Shown piece after piece: positions 25,063 to 34,902 of a stretch of 64,000 nucleotides of DNA. The notes beneath the pieces were generated by a model. That model ran no database searches, was not told the origin of the DNA, and saw only the letters and a list, made by a program, of their open reading frames with translations. Location: positions 1,426,001 to 1,490,000 of the forward strand of contig NZ_VFMJ01000001.1 of the NCBI RefSeq assembly GCF_006715005.1, read 5' to 3'. The stretch's first letter is position 1. Each line of letters starts with the position of its first letter. The stretch is from Serratia marcescens (GTDB taxonomy: Bacteria > Pseudomonadota > Gammaproteobacteria > Enterobacterales > Enterobacteriaceae). A program made the translations under genes and the position numbers.

Positions 25063-26463
25063 TCAGCTCCTGTCGTCCAGAGTGTCGTTGACCGCGGACA
25101 GCGGACGCGCCGGGCGGCCCTCGGTATTGTCTTCTTGGTGTTCATGCGGCTGCGGCCCTTTGCGGATCAGGCGCATCATGTAGGAATACCCCACGCCGAA
25201 CACCGAGCAGTAGACGATGATGAACGCCAGCAGGCTGATGCTCATGTGCAGATCGCCGTGCGCGGAGACCGCGTCCTTGGTGCGCAGCAGGCCGTACACC
25301 ACCCACGGTTGGCGGCCGATCTCGGTGGTGAACCAGCCCGCCAGCAGCGCCAGCAGCCCGGAAGGGCCCATCCACAGAATGAAGTACAGGAACGGACGCG
25401 ACTGATACAGCCCGCCGCGCCAGCGCAGCCACAGGCTCCACACCCCGGCCAGAATCATCAGCATGCCCAGCCCGACCATGATGCGGAACGACCAGAACAC
25501 CACGGTGGAGTTGGGGCGATCTTCCGGCGGGAAGGATTTGAGCGCCGGCACCTGTTCGGTCAGGCTGTGCGTCAGGATCAGGCTGCCGAGGTACGGCACC
25601 TCCAGCTTGAAGCGGGTTTCTTCGCGCTGCATGTCCGGCCAACCGACCAGGATCAGCGGCGTGGCTTCGCCCGGCGGGTTCTCCCAGTGGCCTTCGATGG
25701 CGGCGATCTTCGCCGGCTGGTGTTTCAGCGTATTCAGGCCGTGCGCATCGCCGATCATCGCCTGCACCGGCGCGACGATCAGCGCCATCCACATCGCCAT
25801 CGACAGCATTTTGCGCATCGCCGGGGTATCGCGGCCGCGCAGCAGGTGCCAGGCGGCGGAGGCGCCGACGAAGAACGCCGAGGAGAGGAAGGCGGCGGTG
25901 GACATGTGCAGCAGGCGGTACGGGAAGGATGGGTTGAAAATCACCTTCAGCCAGTCGACCGGCACCACCTGGCCGTTGATGATTTCATGCCCCTGCGGCG
26001 TCTGCATCCAGCTGTTGGAGGCCAGGATCCAGAAGGTGGAGATCAACGTGCCGAGTGCCACCATGCAGGTAGCGAAGAAGTGCAGCCCCGGGCCGACGCG
26101 GTTCCAGCCGAACAGCATCACGCCGAGGAAACCGGCTTCGAGGAAGAAGGCGGTCAGCACTTCATAGGTCAGCAGCGGCCCGGTAATGCTGCCGGCGAAC
26201 TCGGAGAAGAAGCTCCAGTTGGTGCCGAACTGGTAGGCCATCACCAACCCGGAGACCACGCCCATGCCGAAGTTAACGGCGAAAATCTTTGACCAGAAAT
26301 GGTAAAGCTCACGATAGGCTTCATTGTGCGTTTTCAACCATAATCCTTCCAGCACCGCCAGATAGCTGGCTAAGCCGATGGTGATGGCGGGGAAGATGAT
26401 ATGGAAAGACACGGTGAAGGCGAACTGTATTCTGGCGAGTTCCAGTGCATCAAGACCCAGCAT
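25063..26463 (-). CDS. cioA: Cyanide-insensitive bd-type oxidase, subunit I
   Basis: Haem-bearing subunit I, 466 residues, oxidising quinol and reducing O2 to water without proton pumping. The start chosen is ATG 26461-26463, with AGGAGG 4-5 nt upstream; a longer in-frame extension lacks family similarity. Visible landmarks are LELARIQFAFTVSFHIIFP with the N-terminal haem-ligand histidine and GWFTTEIGRQPW, the quinol-site signature. It is shorter than E. coli CydA because the Q-loop is short, which is the mark of the CIO subgroup. It diverges from a MocR-type regulator. Confidence 0.88.
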   Translation of the reverse strand: MLGLDALELARIQFAFTVSFHIIFPAITIGLASYLAVLEGLWLKTHNEAYRELYHFWSKIFAVNFGMGVVSGLVMAYQFGTNWSFFSEFAGSITGPLLTYEVLTAFFLEAGFLGVMLFGWNRVGPGLHFFATCMVALGTLISTFWILASNSWMQTPQGHEIINGQVVPVDWLKVIFNPSFPYRLLHMSTAAFLSSAFFVGASAAWHLLRGRDTPAMRKMLSMAMWMALIVAPVQAMIGDAHGLNTLKHQPAKIAAIEGHWENPPGEATPLILVGWPDMQREETRFKLEVPYLGSLILTHSLTEQVPALKSFPPEDRPNSTVVFWSFRIMVGLGMLMILAGVWSLWLRWRGGLYQSRPFLYFILWMGPSGLLALLAGWFTTEIGRQPWVVYGLLRTKDAVSAHGDLHMSISLLAFIIVYCSVFGVGYSYMMRLIRKGPQPHEHQEDNTEGRPARPLSAVNDTLDDRS

Positions 26464-26534
26464 GGCGCCTCCTAGGGTTGAACATAAATTAACCTCTTGA
26501 GTATAGCTGTCATTTTTATGTGAAATGCTTGGCG

Positions 26535-26573
26535 TTAAGTTAAGCACGGAGTACAGTGACTATAATAGTGACA
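26535..26573 (+). promoter_or_regulatory. MocR gene promoter with AGTGAC direct repeat
   Basis: A consensus -10 TATAAT at 26561-26566 is bracketed by two copies of AGTGAC (26555-26560 and 26567-26572), a direct repeat with a 12-bp period. MocR/GabR regulators are known to bind direct repeats, so this is a likely operator for autoregulation and possibly for control of the divergent cioA gene 100 bp away. No good -35 is present, which would fit an activated or weak promoter. Confidence 0.5.
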
Positions 26574-26601
26574 GTTATTTTACTTTTTCATATAACAGTT
26601 A

Positions 26602-28026
26602 ATGGTTATGACCCGATACGAGCAGCTTGCGCAGCAGATTAGAGAACAGATCCAGAACCGGGTGTGGCGGGCGGGCGACAAGCTGCCTTCGCTGCGCGAG
26701 AGCGGCAAACGCGCCGGATTGAGCCTGATGACGGTGGTGCAGTCTTACCAACTGCTGGAGAGCCAGGGGTGGATCGTCGCCCGGCCGCAGTCGGGCTACT
26801 ACGTGGCGGCGCGTCCGCAGCCGCTGCCCCAGCCTTCGCGCGGCGAGAAGCTGTTGCTGAGCGAGCAGGTGGACATCAACGCTTTTATTTTCGACGTGCT
26901 GCAGGCCTGCAAGGATCCGGATATCGTGCCTTTCGGTTCGGCCTTTCCCGACGCCACGCTGTTCGCCCAGCCGAAGCTGGCGCGGGCGCTGAGCAGCGTA
27001 GCGCGCAAGTTCACGCCGCACAGTTCGCTGGCCAACCTGCCGCCGGGCAATGACGCGTTGCGGCGGCACATCGCCCAACGCTATGCGCTGAGCGGCATGC
27101 AGGTTGCGCCGGACGAAATCGTCATCACCGCTGGGGCGATGGAGTCGCTCAGCCTCAGCCTGCAGGCGGTGACCCAGCCGGGCGACTATGTGGCGATCGA
27201 GTCGCCGGCGTTTTATGGCGCGCTGCAGGCGCTGGAACGGTTGCGGTTGAAGGCGGTGGCGATCGCCACCCATCCGCAGGACGGCATCGATCTGGACGCG
27301 CTGCAGCAGGCGGTGGAACAGTATCCGATCAAAGCCTGCTGGCTGATGACCCACTTCCAGAACCCGCAGGGCGCCACCCTGCCGGAGGCCAACAAGCAGC
27401 GTCTGGTGGCGCTGCTGCGCGAACGGCAGATTTCGCTGATTGAAGATGACGTTTATGGTGAGCTGTACTTCAGCGCGGAACGGCCGCTGCCGGCCAAGGC
27501 GCTCGACAGCGGCGGCCAGATCTTGCACTGCTCGTCGTTTTCCAAATGCCTGGCGCCGGGCTTTCGCGTCGGCTGGGTAGCTGCGGGGCGTTATGCGCAG
27601 CAGATCCAGCGTTTGCAGCTGATGAGCACCGTTTCCACCAGCGTGCCGACCCAGATGGCGCTGGCGGATTATCTGCTGCACGGCGGCTACGATACCCATC
27701 TGCGGCGGCTGCGGCGCCTGCTGGCCCAACGCCAAAGCGCGATGCGTCAGGCGATCGCCCACCATTTCCCGCCGACGGTGAAGGTCAGCCAGCCCGACGG
27801 CGGTTATTTCCTGTGGCTGGAGCTGGATCCGGCGCTGTCGTCGATGGAACTGTACCGGCGGGCCCTTTCCCGGGGCATCAGCATCGCGCCGGGGCGCATG
27901 TTCACAACCGGTGACCATTTCAACCACTGCTTCCGCCTCAACGCCTCTTTTGAATGGAACGATCGGTTTGAAGAGGCGATCAAAACCTTAGCCAAACTTA
28001 TCCGGGGGCTGGCTGCGACCGGTTGA
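26602..28026 (+). CDS. MocR/GabR-family PLP-dependent transcriptional regulator
   Basis: A 474-residue fusion of an N-terminal GntR winged helix (about 1-75; KLPSLRESGKRAGLSLMTVVQSYQLLES is the recognition region) to a fold-type I aminotransferase-like domain (about 105-470). The latter keeps PPGNDALRRHIAQRY, the HFQNPQGATL stretch with its Asn-Pro, and SSFSKCLAPGFRVGW, whose lysine would bind PLP. Such proteins sense an amine or amino acid via PLP and control neighbouring genes. ATG 26602 and ATG 26608 are both possible starts. It is divergent from the cio genes. Confidence 0.88.
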   Translation: MVMTRYEQLAQQIREQIQNRVWRAGDKLPSLRESGKRAGLSLMTVVQSYQLLESQGWIVARPQSGYYVAARPQPLPQPSRGEKLLLSEQVDINAFIFDVLQACKDPDIVPFGSAFPDATLFAQPKLARALSSVARKFTPHSSLANLPPGNDALRRHIAQRYALSGMQVAPDEIVITAGAMESLSLSLQAVTQPGDYVAIESPAFYGALQALERLRLKAVAIATHPQDGIDLDALQQAVEQYPIKACWLMTHFQNPQGATLPEANKQRLVALLRERQISLIEDDVYGELYFSAERPLPAKALDSGGQILHCSSFSKCLAPGFRVGWVAAGRYAQQIQRLQLMSTVSTSVPTQMALADYLLHGGYDTHLRRLRRLLAQRQSAMRQAIAHHFPPTVKVSQPDGGYFLWLELDPALSSMELYRRALSRGISIAPGRMFTTGDHFNHCFRLNASFEWNDRFEEAIKTLAKLIRGLAATG

Positions 28027-28180
28027 ACCGCGATTTGCAGCGGGCTTTGCCCCAGAAAAATTCATAATGCTTTTTTCGGCAATGGAATGCCGGTTTCGTT
28101 GTTAGACAGCCCTCCAGCCGCCCATTACTCTGCGATAAATTTTGTCACATTTTTATCAACGGGAAGACGAGGGGCTGTGG

Positions 28181-29869
28181 GTGAGCAGAATAAAAAATAA
28201 ACTAAACAAACTGTTGCGATATCGGTTAACGCCGCTGGCGTTGGTCTGCGCGCTGGGGCTGAGCGCCGGCGCGCAGGCGGAAACGCTGGCCGAAGGCATC
28301 ACGCCGGCCAGCGACGCCGCTCGGGTACCGGCCGCCGCCAAGCAGCGCAAAGACACCGTGGTGGCGGGCATCTCGGAGCCGCAGGGGATTTTCAACCCGT
28401 ATCTGTTCACCAACGGCTGGGACGAGAACGTGACCGACGTGATCTTCAGTCGCCTGATCGGCCTGGACAGCCAGGGCAAACCGGAAGGGCGATTGGCGGA
28501 GTCCTGGCAGGTCAGCCCCGATAATCTGACCTACACCATCAAGCTGCGGCCGAATCTGGTCTACAGCGACGGCTCGCCGCTGAAAGCCGACGATATCGCC
28601 TTTACCCTGACGCTGCTGCACGATCCGGCCTATGACGGCGACACCGACATCACGCCGGCGCACATCCAGGGCGGCGCCGAGTATAAAAACGGTACTGCCG
28701 CCGGCATTAGCGGCCTGAAGGTGATCGACGATCGCACCATTCAGATCGTCACCACCCAACCGGGCGCCACTACGCTGCAACTGATTGGCGGGCCGGTCTT
28801 GTCGCGGGCTTACTACGGCAAAGACTATCAGCGTGGCAAGCTCGACGGCGTGCGCGCCTTCAACGGCAAGCCGCTCGGCAACGGCCCCTATATTTACGAC
28901 AAGTACGTGCCGGGGCAGGAGATCCGCTTCCACGCCAACCCGAACTTCTACCTCGGTGCGCCGCCGATGGCGCGCTTTATCTACCGCGTCACCAACCCGG
29001 CCACCAACTTCCAGCTGTTCCAGACCGGTGAGACCGACTACGACGCCTTTACCGCCAAGCCGGACGATATCGAACAGCTCAAGCTGCTCGGCTTTGCCAA
29101 CATTAACCTTTACAGCTCAAGCGATTACAGCCGCGTGGATTTCAACCTCAGACGCCCGGCGCTGCAGGACAAACGGGTGCGCCAGGCGTTGATCTACGGC
29201 CTGGATCGGCAAAAGCTGATCGCCGTGGTGTACCAGGGTTACGGCAAGGTCGCCAACCAGCCGATCTCGCCGATCTCCTGGGCCTATGACGCGAACGGCA
29301 TCAATCCCTACGCTTACGATCTCGATAAGGCCGGGAAGCTGTTGGACGAGGCCGGTTGGCGAGTGGGCGCGGACGGCATTCGGCAAAAAGACGGTAAAAA
29401 GCTGGAGCTGACGCTGCTGGTGACCAAAAAGCTGATCAATGACGCGCTGGTGCCGATCGCCAAGGACAACTACCGCCGGCTCGGGGTGGTGCTCAAACCG
29501 CAGGTATTGGACTTCAACGCGCTGCTGGCGCAGCGCAAGGCGGGCAACTATGACCTGGCGTCCCTCAGCACCAGTACGCTGAACGATCCGCATGACGGCG
29601 TGCGCGATTTCATCAGCCGCGAGAGCGAGACCGGTTATCACAACCCGCAGGTAGACGCGCTGATCGCCAGGGCCAACGCCACGCTGGAGATCGCCCAGCG
29701 CAAGCCGCTTTATCACCAGCTGTATCAGGCGCTGGCGGACGACCCGCCGGTGATCCTGCTCGGCAATCGCGAGATTTTGAGCGCCAGCAGCGCGCGCGTC
29801 ACCGGCTTTAAACCGGATATCTATAACGGATTGGTCGGCAGCCTGCCGAACGTCAAACCGGCGCCGTAA
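28181..29869 (+). CDS. ABC transporter substrate-binding protein, SBP family 5
   Basis: Periplasmic binding component of a Dpp/Opp-type importer, about 562 residues. GTG 28181 is preferred because GAGGGG lies 6 nt upstream and the predicted signal peptide then begins RIKNKLNKLLRYRLTPLALVC and is cut after GAQA; the TTG at 28142 lacks a ribosome site. Typical family features are the LAESWQVSPDNLTYTIKLRPNLVYSDGSPLKADD stretch (about residues 105-140) and RVDFNLRRPALQDKRVRQAL. Ligands of this family range from peptides to nickel, opines and glutathione; the sequence does not decide between them. First gene of a five-gene transport operon. Confidence 0.9.
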   Translation: MSRIKNKLNKLLRYRLTPLALVCALGLSAGAQAETLAEGITPASDAARVPAAAKQRKDTVVAGISEPQGIFNPYLFTNGWDENVTDVIFSRLIGLDSQGKPEGRLAESWQVSPDNLTYTIKLRPNLVYSDGSPLKADDIAFTLTLLHDPAYDGDTDITPAHIQGGAEYKNGTAAGISGLKVIDDRTIQIVTTQPGATTLQLIGGPVLSRAYYGKDYQRGKLDGVRAFNGKPLGNGPYIYDKYVPGQEIRFHANPNFYLGAPPMARFIYRVTNPATNFQLFQTGETDYDAFTAKPDDIEQLKLLGFANINLYSSSDYSRVDFNLRRPALQDKRVRQALIYGLDRQKLIAVVYQGYGKVANQPISPISWAYDANGINPYAYDLDKAGKLLDEAGWRVGADGIRQKDGKKLELTLLVTKKLINDALVPIAKDNYRRLGVVLKPQVLDFNALLAQRKAGNYDLASLSTSTLNDPHDGVRDFISRESETGYHNPQVDALIARANATLEIAQRKPLYHQLYQALADDPPVILLGNREILSASSARVTGFKPDIYNGLVGSLPNVKPAP

Positions 29870-29877
29870 CGCCCTGA

Positions 29878-29905
29878 CGCCGCCGCGCCACTCCGGGCGG
29901 CGGCG
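29878..29905 (+). terminator. Intercistronic hairpin after the binding-protein gene
   Basis: A perfect 9-bp stem CGCCGCCGC / GCGGCGGCG with a 10-nt loop sits between the binding-protein gene and the first permease gene. No T-run follows. It may protect the 3' end of the upstream message or attenuate read-through, giving more binding protein than permease, as in many ABC importer operons. Confidence 0.5.
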
Positions 29906-29917
29906 ATGGAAATCGCG

Positions 29918-30874
29918 ATGAGAAACTTTATCCTGCGCCGTCTGTTGCAGACTATCCCGATGCTGTTGTTGGCTTCCTTGCTGATTTTTTGCATCTTCGC
30001 CCTGTCGCCCGGCGATTTTATCGACGGCAATATCAACCTGACCGCGCAACGCGCCGCCGAGCTGCGGGCGCTGTACGGGTTGGATCAGCCGTTGTTCAGC
30101 CGCTACCTGCACTGGCTCGGCCGGCTGCTGCAGGGCGATCTCGGTTTTTCGCTGCAGTATCAGATCCCAGTCAGCACGCTGCTGAACCAATACATCTGGA
30201 ATTCGTTCCTGCTGGCGGCGGTGGCGATGGTGCTGTATTGGGGCATTGCGCTGGCGGTGGGGGTGATCTCGGCGATGAAACCCTATTCGCTGTTCGATCA
30301 TCTGATCACCGTGGCGGTGTTCGCCGCCATGTCGTTTCCGACGTTCTTCCTGTGTCTGCTGCTGATCAAATGGTTCGCCGTCGATCTGCACTGGCTACCG
30401 GCGGGCGGAATGCTGCGCACCGGCAGCGAAGCGAGCGGGCTGGCCTGGGCGCTGGAGGTGGCTGCGCACCTGCTGCTGCCGGTGCTGGCGCTGGTGATGC
30501 TGCAGGCCGGCAGCCTGACGCGCTATTTCCGCGCCAGCATGCTGGAAGTGATCCGCATGGACTATATCCGCACCGCGCGCGCCAAGGGGCTCAGGGAGAA
30601 AACGGTGATCCTCAAACACGCGCTGCGCAATGCGCTGTTGCCGATCGTCACTCTGCTGGGGTTCGAGCTGCCGGGATTGTTCTCCGGCGCGCTGATCACC
30701 GAAAAAATCTTCAACTGGCCGGGCGCCGGACATATCCATATCGACTCGTTGGCGGCGCGTGATTACCCGGTATTGATGGGGTTCACGCTGTTTCTGGCGG
30801 CCCTGACCATCCTCGGCAATCTGCTGGCGGACATTCTGTACGCCTACGCCGACCCGCGCATTCGCTTGAGGTAA
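29918..30874 (+). CDS. ABC transporter permease, DppB/OppB type
   Basis: Inner-membrane permease of the peptide/nickel family, 318 residues from ATG 29918 (GGA 7 nt upstream); ATG 29906 would add four residues but abuts the hairpin. N-terminus MRNFILRRLLQTIPMLL with the family ALSPGDF motif, six membrane spans and a cytoplasmic EAA-type loop near DYIRTARAKGLREKTVILKH. It pairs with the next gene to form the translocation channel. Confidence 0.9.
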   Translation: MRNFILRRLLQTIPMLLLASLLIFCIFALSPGDFIDGNINLTAQRAAELRALYGLDQPLFSRYLHWLGRLLQGDLGFSLQYQIPVSTLLNQYIWNSFLLAAVAMVLYWGIALAVGVISAMKPYSLFDHLITVAVFAAMSFPTFFLCLLLIKWFAVDLHWLPAGGMLRTGSEASGLAWALEVAAHLLLPVLALVMLQAGSLTRYFRASMLEVIRMDYIRTARAKGLREKTVILKHALRNALLPIVTLLGFELPGLFSGALITEKIFNWPGAGHIHIDSLAARDYPVLMGFTLFLAALTILGNLLADILYAYADPRIRLR

Positions 30875-30878
30875 CGCT

Positions 30879-31829
30879 ATGTTGGTTACGCTGTTTTTCG
30901 GCCGTCGCCGCCGTTGGCGACAGGCCCAGCTGCCCGCGCTGGCGCAACTGTCGCCACCGCCCGCCGCACAGGCCTGGCGACGTCTGCGTCGCCACCGGCC
31001 GGCGATGATCTCGCTGGCGTTGCTGGTGCTGTTGGCGTTGCTGTGCCTGATTGGGCCGTCGCTGTCGCCGTGGCGCGACGACGCCGGCGATGTGCTGAAT
31101 ATCAATCAGGCGCCGAGCGGCGCGCACTGGTTAGGTACCGACTTTCTCGGCCGCGATATCTGCACCCGGCTGCTGCTGGCGGGGCGGATATCGCTGACCA
31201 TCGGCCTGGTGTCGATGTTGCTGTCGGTAACGCTGGGCTATGTGCTGGGGGCGCTCGCCGGTTATCTGGGCGGTGTGGCAGACAGGCTGATCATGCGCTT
31301 CGCCGATCTGCTGATGACCATTCCCGGCCTGCCGCTGCTGATCATCATGGGGGCGATGCTGACCGAACTCGACGTGTCGCCGGATTACCGTATCTACATG
31401 GTGATGATCATGCTGAGCCTGCTGGGCTGGCCGTCGCTGGCGCGGTTGGTGCGCGGCCAGATCCTGTCGCTGCGCGAGCGGGATTTCATGTTGGCCACCG
31501 AAGTGCTGGGGCTCTCGACCTGGCGGCGTCTCTTCGGCCATTTGCTGCCCAACACCGTGCCGATTTTGGTGGTGGTCGCCACCATGGCGGTCGCCAACGC
31601 CATCCTCAGCGAGTCGGCGTTGAGCTACCTTGGGCTGGGCGTGGTGCCGCCGACGCCGTCGTGGGGCAACATGATGGACGCCGCCAATAGCCTGATCGAT
31701 TTTCAGCGCCGCCCCTGGCTGTGGATGCCGCCCGGGCTGGCGATCTTCGTCACCGTGGTGGCGATCAATATCTTGGGCGACGGCCTGCGGGACGCGCTCG
31801 ATCCGAAAATGAACGGGGTAACACGATGA
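30879..31829 (+). CDS. ABC transporter permease, DppC/OppC type
   Basis: Second permease, 316 residues. It has an N-terminal cytoplasmic extension (AWRRLRRHRPAMISLAL), HWLGTDFLGRDICTRLL as the typical DppC periplasmic motif, and the EAA loop near DFMLATEVLGLSTWRRL. Six membrane segments follow. It begins 4 nt after the first permease gene, and its stop overlaps the first ATPase gene by 4 nt. Confidence 0.9.
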   Translation: MLVTLFFGRRRRWRQAQLPALAQLSPPPAAQAWRRLRRHRPAMISLALLVLLALLCLIGPSLSPWRDDAGDVLNINQAPSGAHWLGTDFLGRDICTRLLLAGRISLTIGLVSMLLSVTLGYVLGALAGYLGGVADRLIMRFADLLMTIPGLPLLIIMGAMLTELDVSPDYRIYMVMIMLSLLGWPSLARLVRGQILSLRERDFMLATEVLGLSTWRRLFGHLLPNTVPILVVVATMAVANAILSESALSYLGLGVVPPTPSWGNMMDAANSLIDFQRRPWLWMPPGLAIFVTVVAINILGDGLRDALDPKMNGVTR

Positions 31830-32812
31830 GTCAACCGCTGGTGGCGTTCGATCGACTGTCGGTGTCGTTTCAGGGAGAACAAGGGCCGGTGCGGGCGGTG
31901 CAGCAGGTCAGCCTGGAACTGCAGGCCGGGCAAACGTTGGGGATCGTCGGCGAGTCGGGCTGCGGCAAAAGCGTGACCGCCATGGCGCTGATGGGGCTGT
32001 TGCCGCAGCCGCTGGCGCAGGTAGACGGCGGTGAAATTCGCTTTGAAGGGCAGAATCTGCTGTCGCTGCGGGCATCAAAGATGGCCGATCTGCGCGGCAA
32101 CCGGCTGGCGATGATTTTTCAGGAGCCGATGAGCGCGCTCAATCCGGTGTTGACCCTCGGCGAACAGTTGGTTGAGCCGCTGATTCGTCACCTGGCCCTG
32201 TCGCCGAAAGCGGCCTGGCGTCAGGCGATTCAACTCTTGACGGAAGTGGGGTTGGCGCGCGCCGAGGCGCTAATGCGCTGCTACCCGCATCAGCTGTCCG
32301 GCGGCATGCTGCAGCGCGTGATGATCGCCATGGCGATCGGGTGTCGGCCGGCGCTGCTGATCGCCGACGAACCGACCACGGCGCTCGACGTCACGGTACA
32401 GGCGCAGATCCTGGCGTTGCTGCGTGAGCAGAGCCGGCGACACAACATGGCGATGATCTTGATCACTCACGATCTCGGGGTGATCGCCCAGATGGCGGAT
32501 CGACTGGCGGTGATGTACGCCGGGCGCGTGGTCGAGCAGGGTACGACGAGAGAAGTGCTGGCCGAGCCGCGACATCCCTATACGCAGGGGCTGATCGCCT
32601 CGCGGCCGGTGCCGGGGCAACGGCGTCGTCGCCTGTACTCCATTCCCGGTCAGGTGCCGGACCTGGCCCAGTTGCCTGAACACTGTGCGTTTGCCGAGCG
32701 CTGTGCGCAGGCCTCCGCTCGATGCCGCGATGGCATTCCGCCGCTGTACGGCACGCCGCAGCGCCAGTCCGCCTGTTTCCTTAACGCCGGAGGGCGCCCG
32801 CATGTCGACTGA
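31826..32812 (+). CDS. ABC transporter ATP-binding protein, DppD/OppD type
   Basis: Nucleotide-binding subunit, 328 residues. Walker A is GESGCGKS (about 43-50), the signature motif is LSGGMLQRV and Walker B is [13 protein letters not shown]; the H-loop histidine is in LITHDLG. The C-terminal oligopeptide-type extension has CAFAERC-like cysteines, which in relatives bind an Fe-S cluster. Start ATG 31826 overlaps the previous stop. It overlaps the next ATPase gene by 11 nt. Confidence 0.92.
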   Translation: MSQPLVAFDRLSVSFQGEQGPVRAVQQVSLELQAGQTLGIVGESGCGKSVTAMALMGLLPQPLAQVDGGEIRFEGQNLLSLRASKMADLRGNRLAMIFQEPMSALNPVLTLGEQLVEPLIRHLALSPKAAWRQAIQLLTEVGLARAEALMRCYPHQLSGGMLQRVMIAMAIGCRPALLIADEPTTALDVTVQAQILALLREQSRRHNMAMILITHDLGVIAQMADRLAVMYAGRVVEQGTTREVLAEPRHPYTQGLIASRPVPGQRRRRLYSIPGQVPDLAQLPEHCAFAERCAQASARCRDGIPPLYGTPQRQSACFLNAGGRPHVD

Positions 32813-33770
32813 ACCTTTGGTGGAAGTGAAAGGATTAAAGAAATATTTTCCGCTGCGCGACGGACTGTTCGGGCGAACCACCGGTCAACTGAAGGCGGTG
32901 GACGACGTCAGCTTCAGCATTCGCAAGGGCCGCATTTTCGGGCTGGTGGGCGAGTCAGGTAGCGGCAAAACCACCGTCGGCCGCACGCTGCTCGGCCTGC
33001 ACGACAAAACCGCCGGTGAGGTAATGTTCAAAGGGCAGGCACTGGATAGCCTGAGCAAAGATGCGCTGCGCGCCCTACGGCCGAAAATGCAGTTAGTGTT
33101 TCAGGATCCGTACAGTTCGCTGAACCCGCGCCTGCGCGTGGGCGACGCCATCGGCGAAGCGCTGTTGCAGCACGGCCTGGCAAACAAGGCGGAACTGCGC
33201 GAACGGGTGCTCGAGACCCTGACGATTTGCGGGCTGTCCCCACAGCATTACGGGCGGTTTCCACATGAGTTTTCCGGCGGCCAGCGCCAGCGCATCGGCA
33301 TCGCGCGCGCGCTGATCCTGCAGCCGGAGTTTATCGTCGCCGACGAACCGATATCGGCTCTCGACGTGTCGATTCAGGCACAGATCATCAATCTGTTTTG
33401 CGATTTGCAGGAACGACAAGGGGTAACGCTGCTGTTTATTTCGCACGATCTTGGCGTGGTGGAGCACCTGTGTCAGGACGTGGCGGTGATGTATCTGGGG
33501 CAAATCGTCGAGAGCGCCGACCGCGACACGCTGTTTCGCCAGCCGTTGCATCCCTACACGCAGGCCTTGTTGGCGGCGGTACCGACGCTGGATGCGCAAC
33601 GCTCGCCCCCGAGGGCGGCAAGCGGCGAACCGCCGAATCCCGCCAACCCGCCGCACGGCTGCCGTTTCCATCCTCGCTGCCCGCAGGCCACGGCGCAGTG
33701 CCGTGAACAGGCGCCGCGCCTGCGCAGCGTGGCGCCCGGTCATCTGGTGGCTTGCCACGTGGTCGGCTAG
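32802..33770 (+). CDS. ABC transporter ATP-binding protein, DppF/OppF type
   Basis: Second nucleotide-binding subunit, 322 residues, start ATG 32802. Walker A GESGSGKT, signature FSGGQRQRIGIARAL, Walker B EFIVADEPISALD and H-loop LFISHDLG are all present, and the C-terminus has the CRFHPRCPQATAQC cysteine pattern. It forms a heterodimer with the preceding ATPase to power import. Last gene of the operon, convergent with the esterase gene with a 2-bp gap. Confidence 0.92.
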   Translation: MSTEPLVEVKGLKKYFPLRDGLFGRTTGQLKAVDDVSFSIRKGRIFGLVGESGSGKTTVGRTLLGLHDKTAGEVMFKGQALDSLSKDALRALRPKMQLVFQDPYSSLNPRLRVGDAIGEALLQHGLANKAELRERVLETLTICGLSPQHYGRFPHEFSGGQRQRIGIARALILQPEFIVADEPISALDVSIQAQIINLFCDLQERQGVTLLFISHDLGVVEHLCQDVAVMYLGQIVESADRDTLFRQPLHPYTQALLAAVPTLDAQRSPPRAASGEPPNPANPPHGCRFHPRCPQATAQCREQAPRLRSVAPGHLVACHVVG

Positions 33771-33772
33771 CG

Positions 33773-34747
33773 TCAGGACAGGTAGTGCTTCAACGCGCGC
33801 CCGGCCTGATGGATCGCCGAATGCACCGCCGGGACGTGGGCGAGCGGATTCAACAGGCCGTAGTCGTGGATCAGCCCGTTATAGCGGGTGGCGGTGACCT
33901 CGACGCCGGCGGCATCGAGCAGACGCGCGTAAGCTTCGCCTTCATCGCGCAGCACATCCAGCTCGGCGGTCTGCACCAGCGCCGGCGGCAAGCCCCGTAG
34001 CTGTTCCGGCGTGGCGTTGAGCGGCGAAGCGTAGATGTCTTTGCGCTGCGCCTTATCGGGCGCGTAGCTGTCCCAAAACCACTTCATCATGTTGCGGGTC
34101 AGGAAATGGCCTTCGGCGAACTGATGATAGGAGTCGGTATCAAACTGGGCACGGGTGACGGGCCACAGCAGTATCTGGCAACGCAGCGCCGGTATGCCTT
34201 TCTCTTTGGCCATCAGGCTGACCACCGCCGCCATATTGCCGCCGGCGCTGTTGCCGACCACCGCCAGCCGCGAACCGTCGACGTTGATCTTCTCGCCGTA
34301 CTCGGCCACCCATTCGGTGGCGGCGTAAGCCAGATTGATCGCCTCGGGGTAGCGCACCTCCGGTGAGCGGGGGTAATTGACGAACACCGCCACTGCGCCT
34401 GAGCTGTGCACCAGATCGCGCACCAGCCGTTCATGGGTGGGGAAATCGCCCAGCACCCAACCGCCGCCGTGAAAGAACATGAATACCGGCAGCGCCTGGT
34501 TGACCCTGGACGGCCGCACCAGCTGCAGCAGAATATCCTGACCTTCTACGTGAATGGTTTTCTCGCTGATCTCGACCTCGCGCAGCGGCACCTCGACGCT
34601 GCGTTGCGCGTCCTCCAAGACCCTGCGCGCCTCTTTGGGTTTCATCTGTTCCATGGGTTTACCTCCGCTGGTATTCAGCGCGTCGAGAAACGCGCGGATG
34701 TCGTGCTGGGCGTGCGGCTGGCTGAGATCGACGGTTTTCTTGGGCAT
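33773..34747 (-). CDS. Alpha/beta hydrolase, hormone-sensitive lipase family
   Basis: A 324-residue cytoplasmic esterase of bacterial family IV. It has the oxyanion-hole HGGGW at residues 93-97, the nucleophile elbow GNSAGG at 165-170 with Ser167, a candidate Asp in TAELDVLRDEGEAYA and His in NGLIHDYG. It hydrolyses small esters in this family; the natural substrate is unknown. It runs convergently to the ABC importer and has no signal peptide. The start has a GGAG ribosome site (seen as CTCC on the plus strand). Confidence 0.88.
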   Translation of the reverse strand: MPKKTVDLSQPHAQHDIRAFLDALNTSGGKPMEQMKPKEARRVLEDAQRSVEVPLREVEISEKTIHVEGQDILLQLVRPSRVNQALPVFMFFHGGGWVLGDFPTHERLVRDLVHSSGAVAVFVNYPRSPEVRYPEAINLAYAATEWVAEYGEKINVDGSRLAVVGNSAGGNMAAVVSLMAKEKGIPALRCQILLWPVTRAQFDTDSYHQFAEGHFLTRNMMKWFWDSYAPDKAQRKDIYASPLNATPEQLRGLPPALVQTAELDVLRDEGEAYARLLDAAGVEVTATRYNGLIHDYGLLNPLAHVPAVHSAIHQAGRALKHYLS

Positions 34748-34902
34748 GGTGACTCCTTGTGCGCAGAAGAGAAGGGGCGGTCAGGATCACAGTGTAGACG
34801 CTGTCGCACAAAGCAGGAGCCGCGGTCAGCGCGACCCTTTTCGGGAGCATAGCCGGGAGGATCTCTGCGTCGCTGCCGCGTTGCACCCTTCTGTCGCACC
34901 GC

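Noticed and set aside
25135-26292. 385-residue plus-strand frame opposite cioA
   Set aside because: His/Gln/Arg-rich shadow of cioA.
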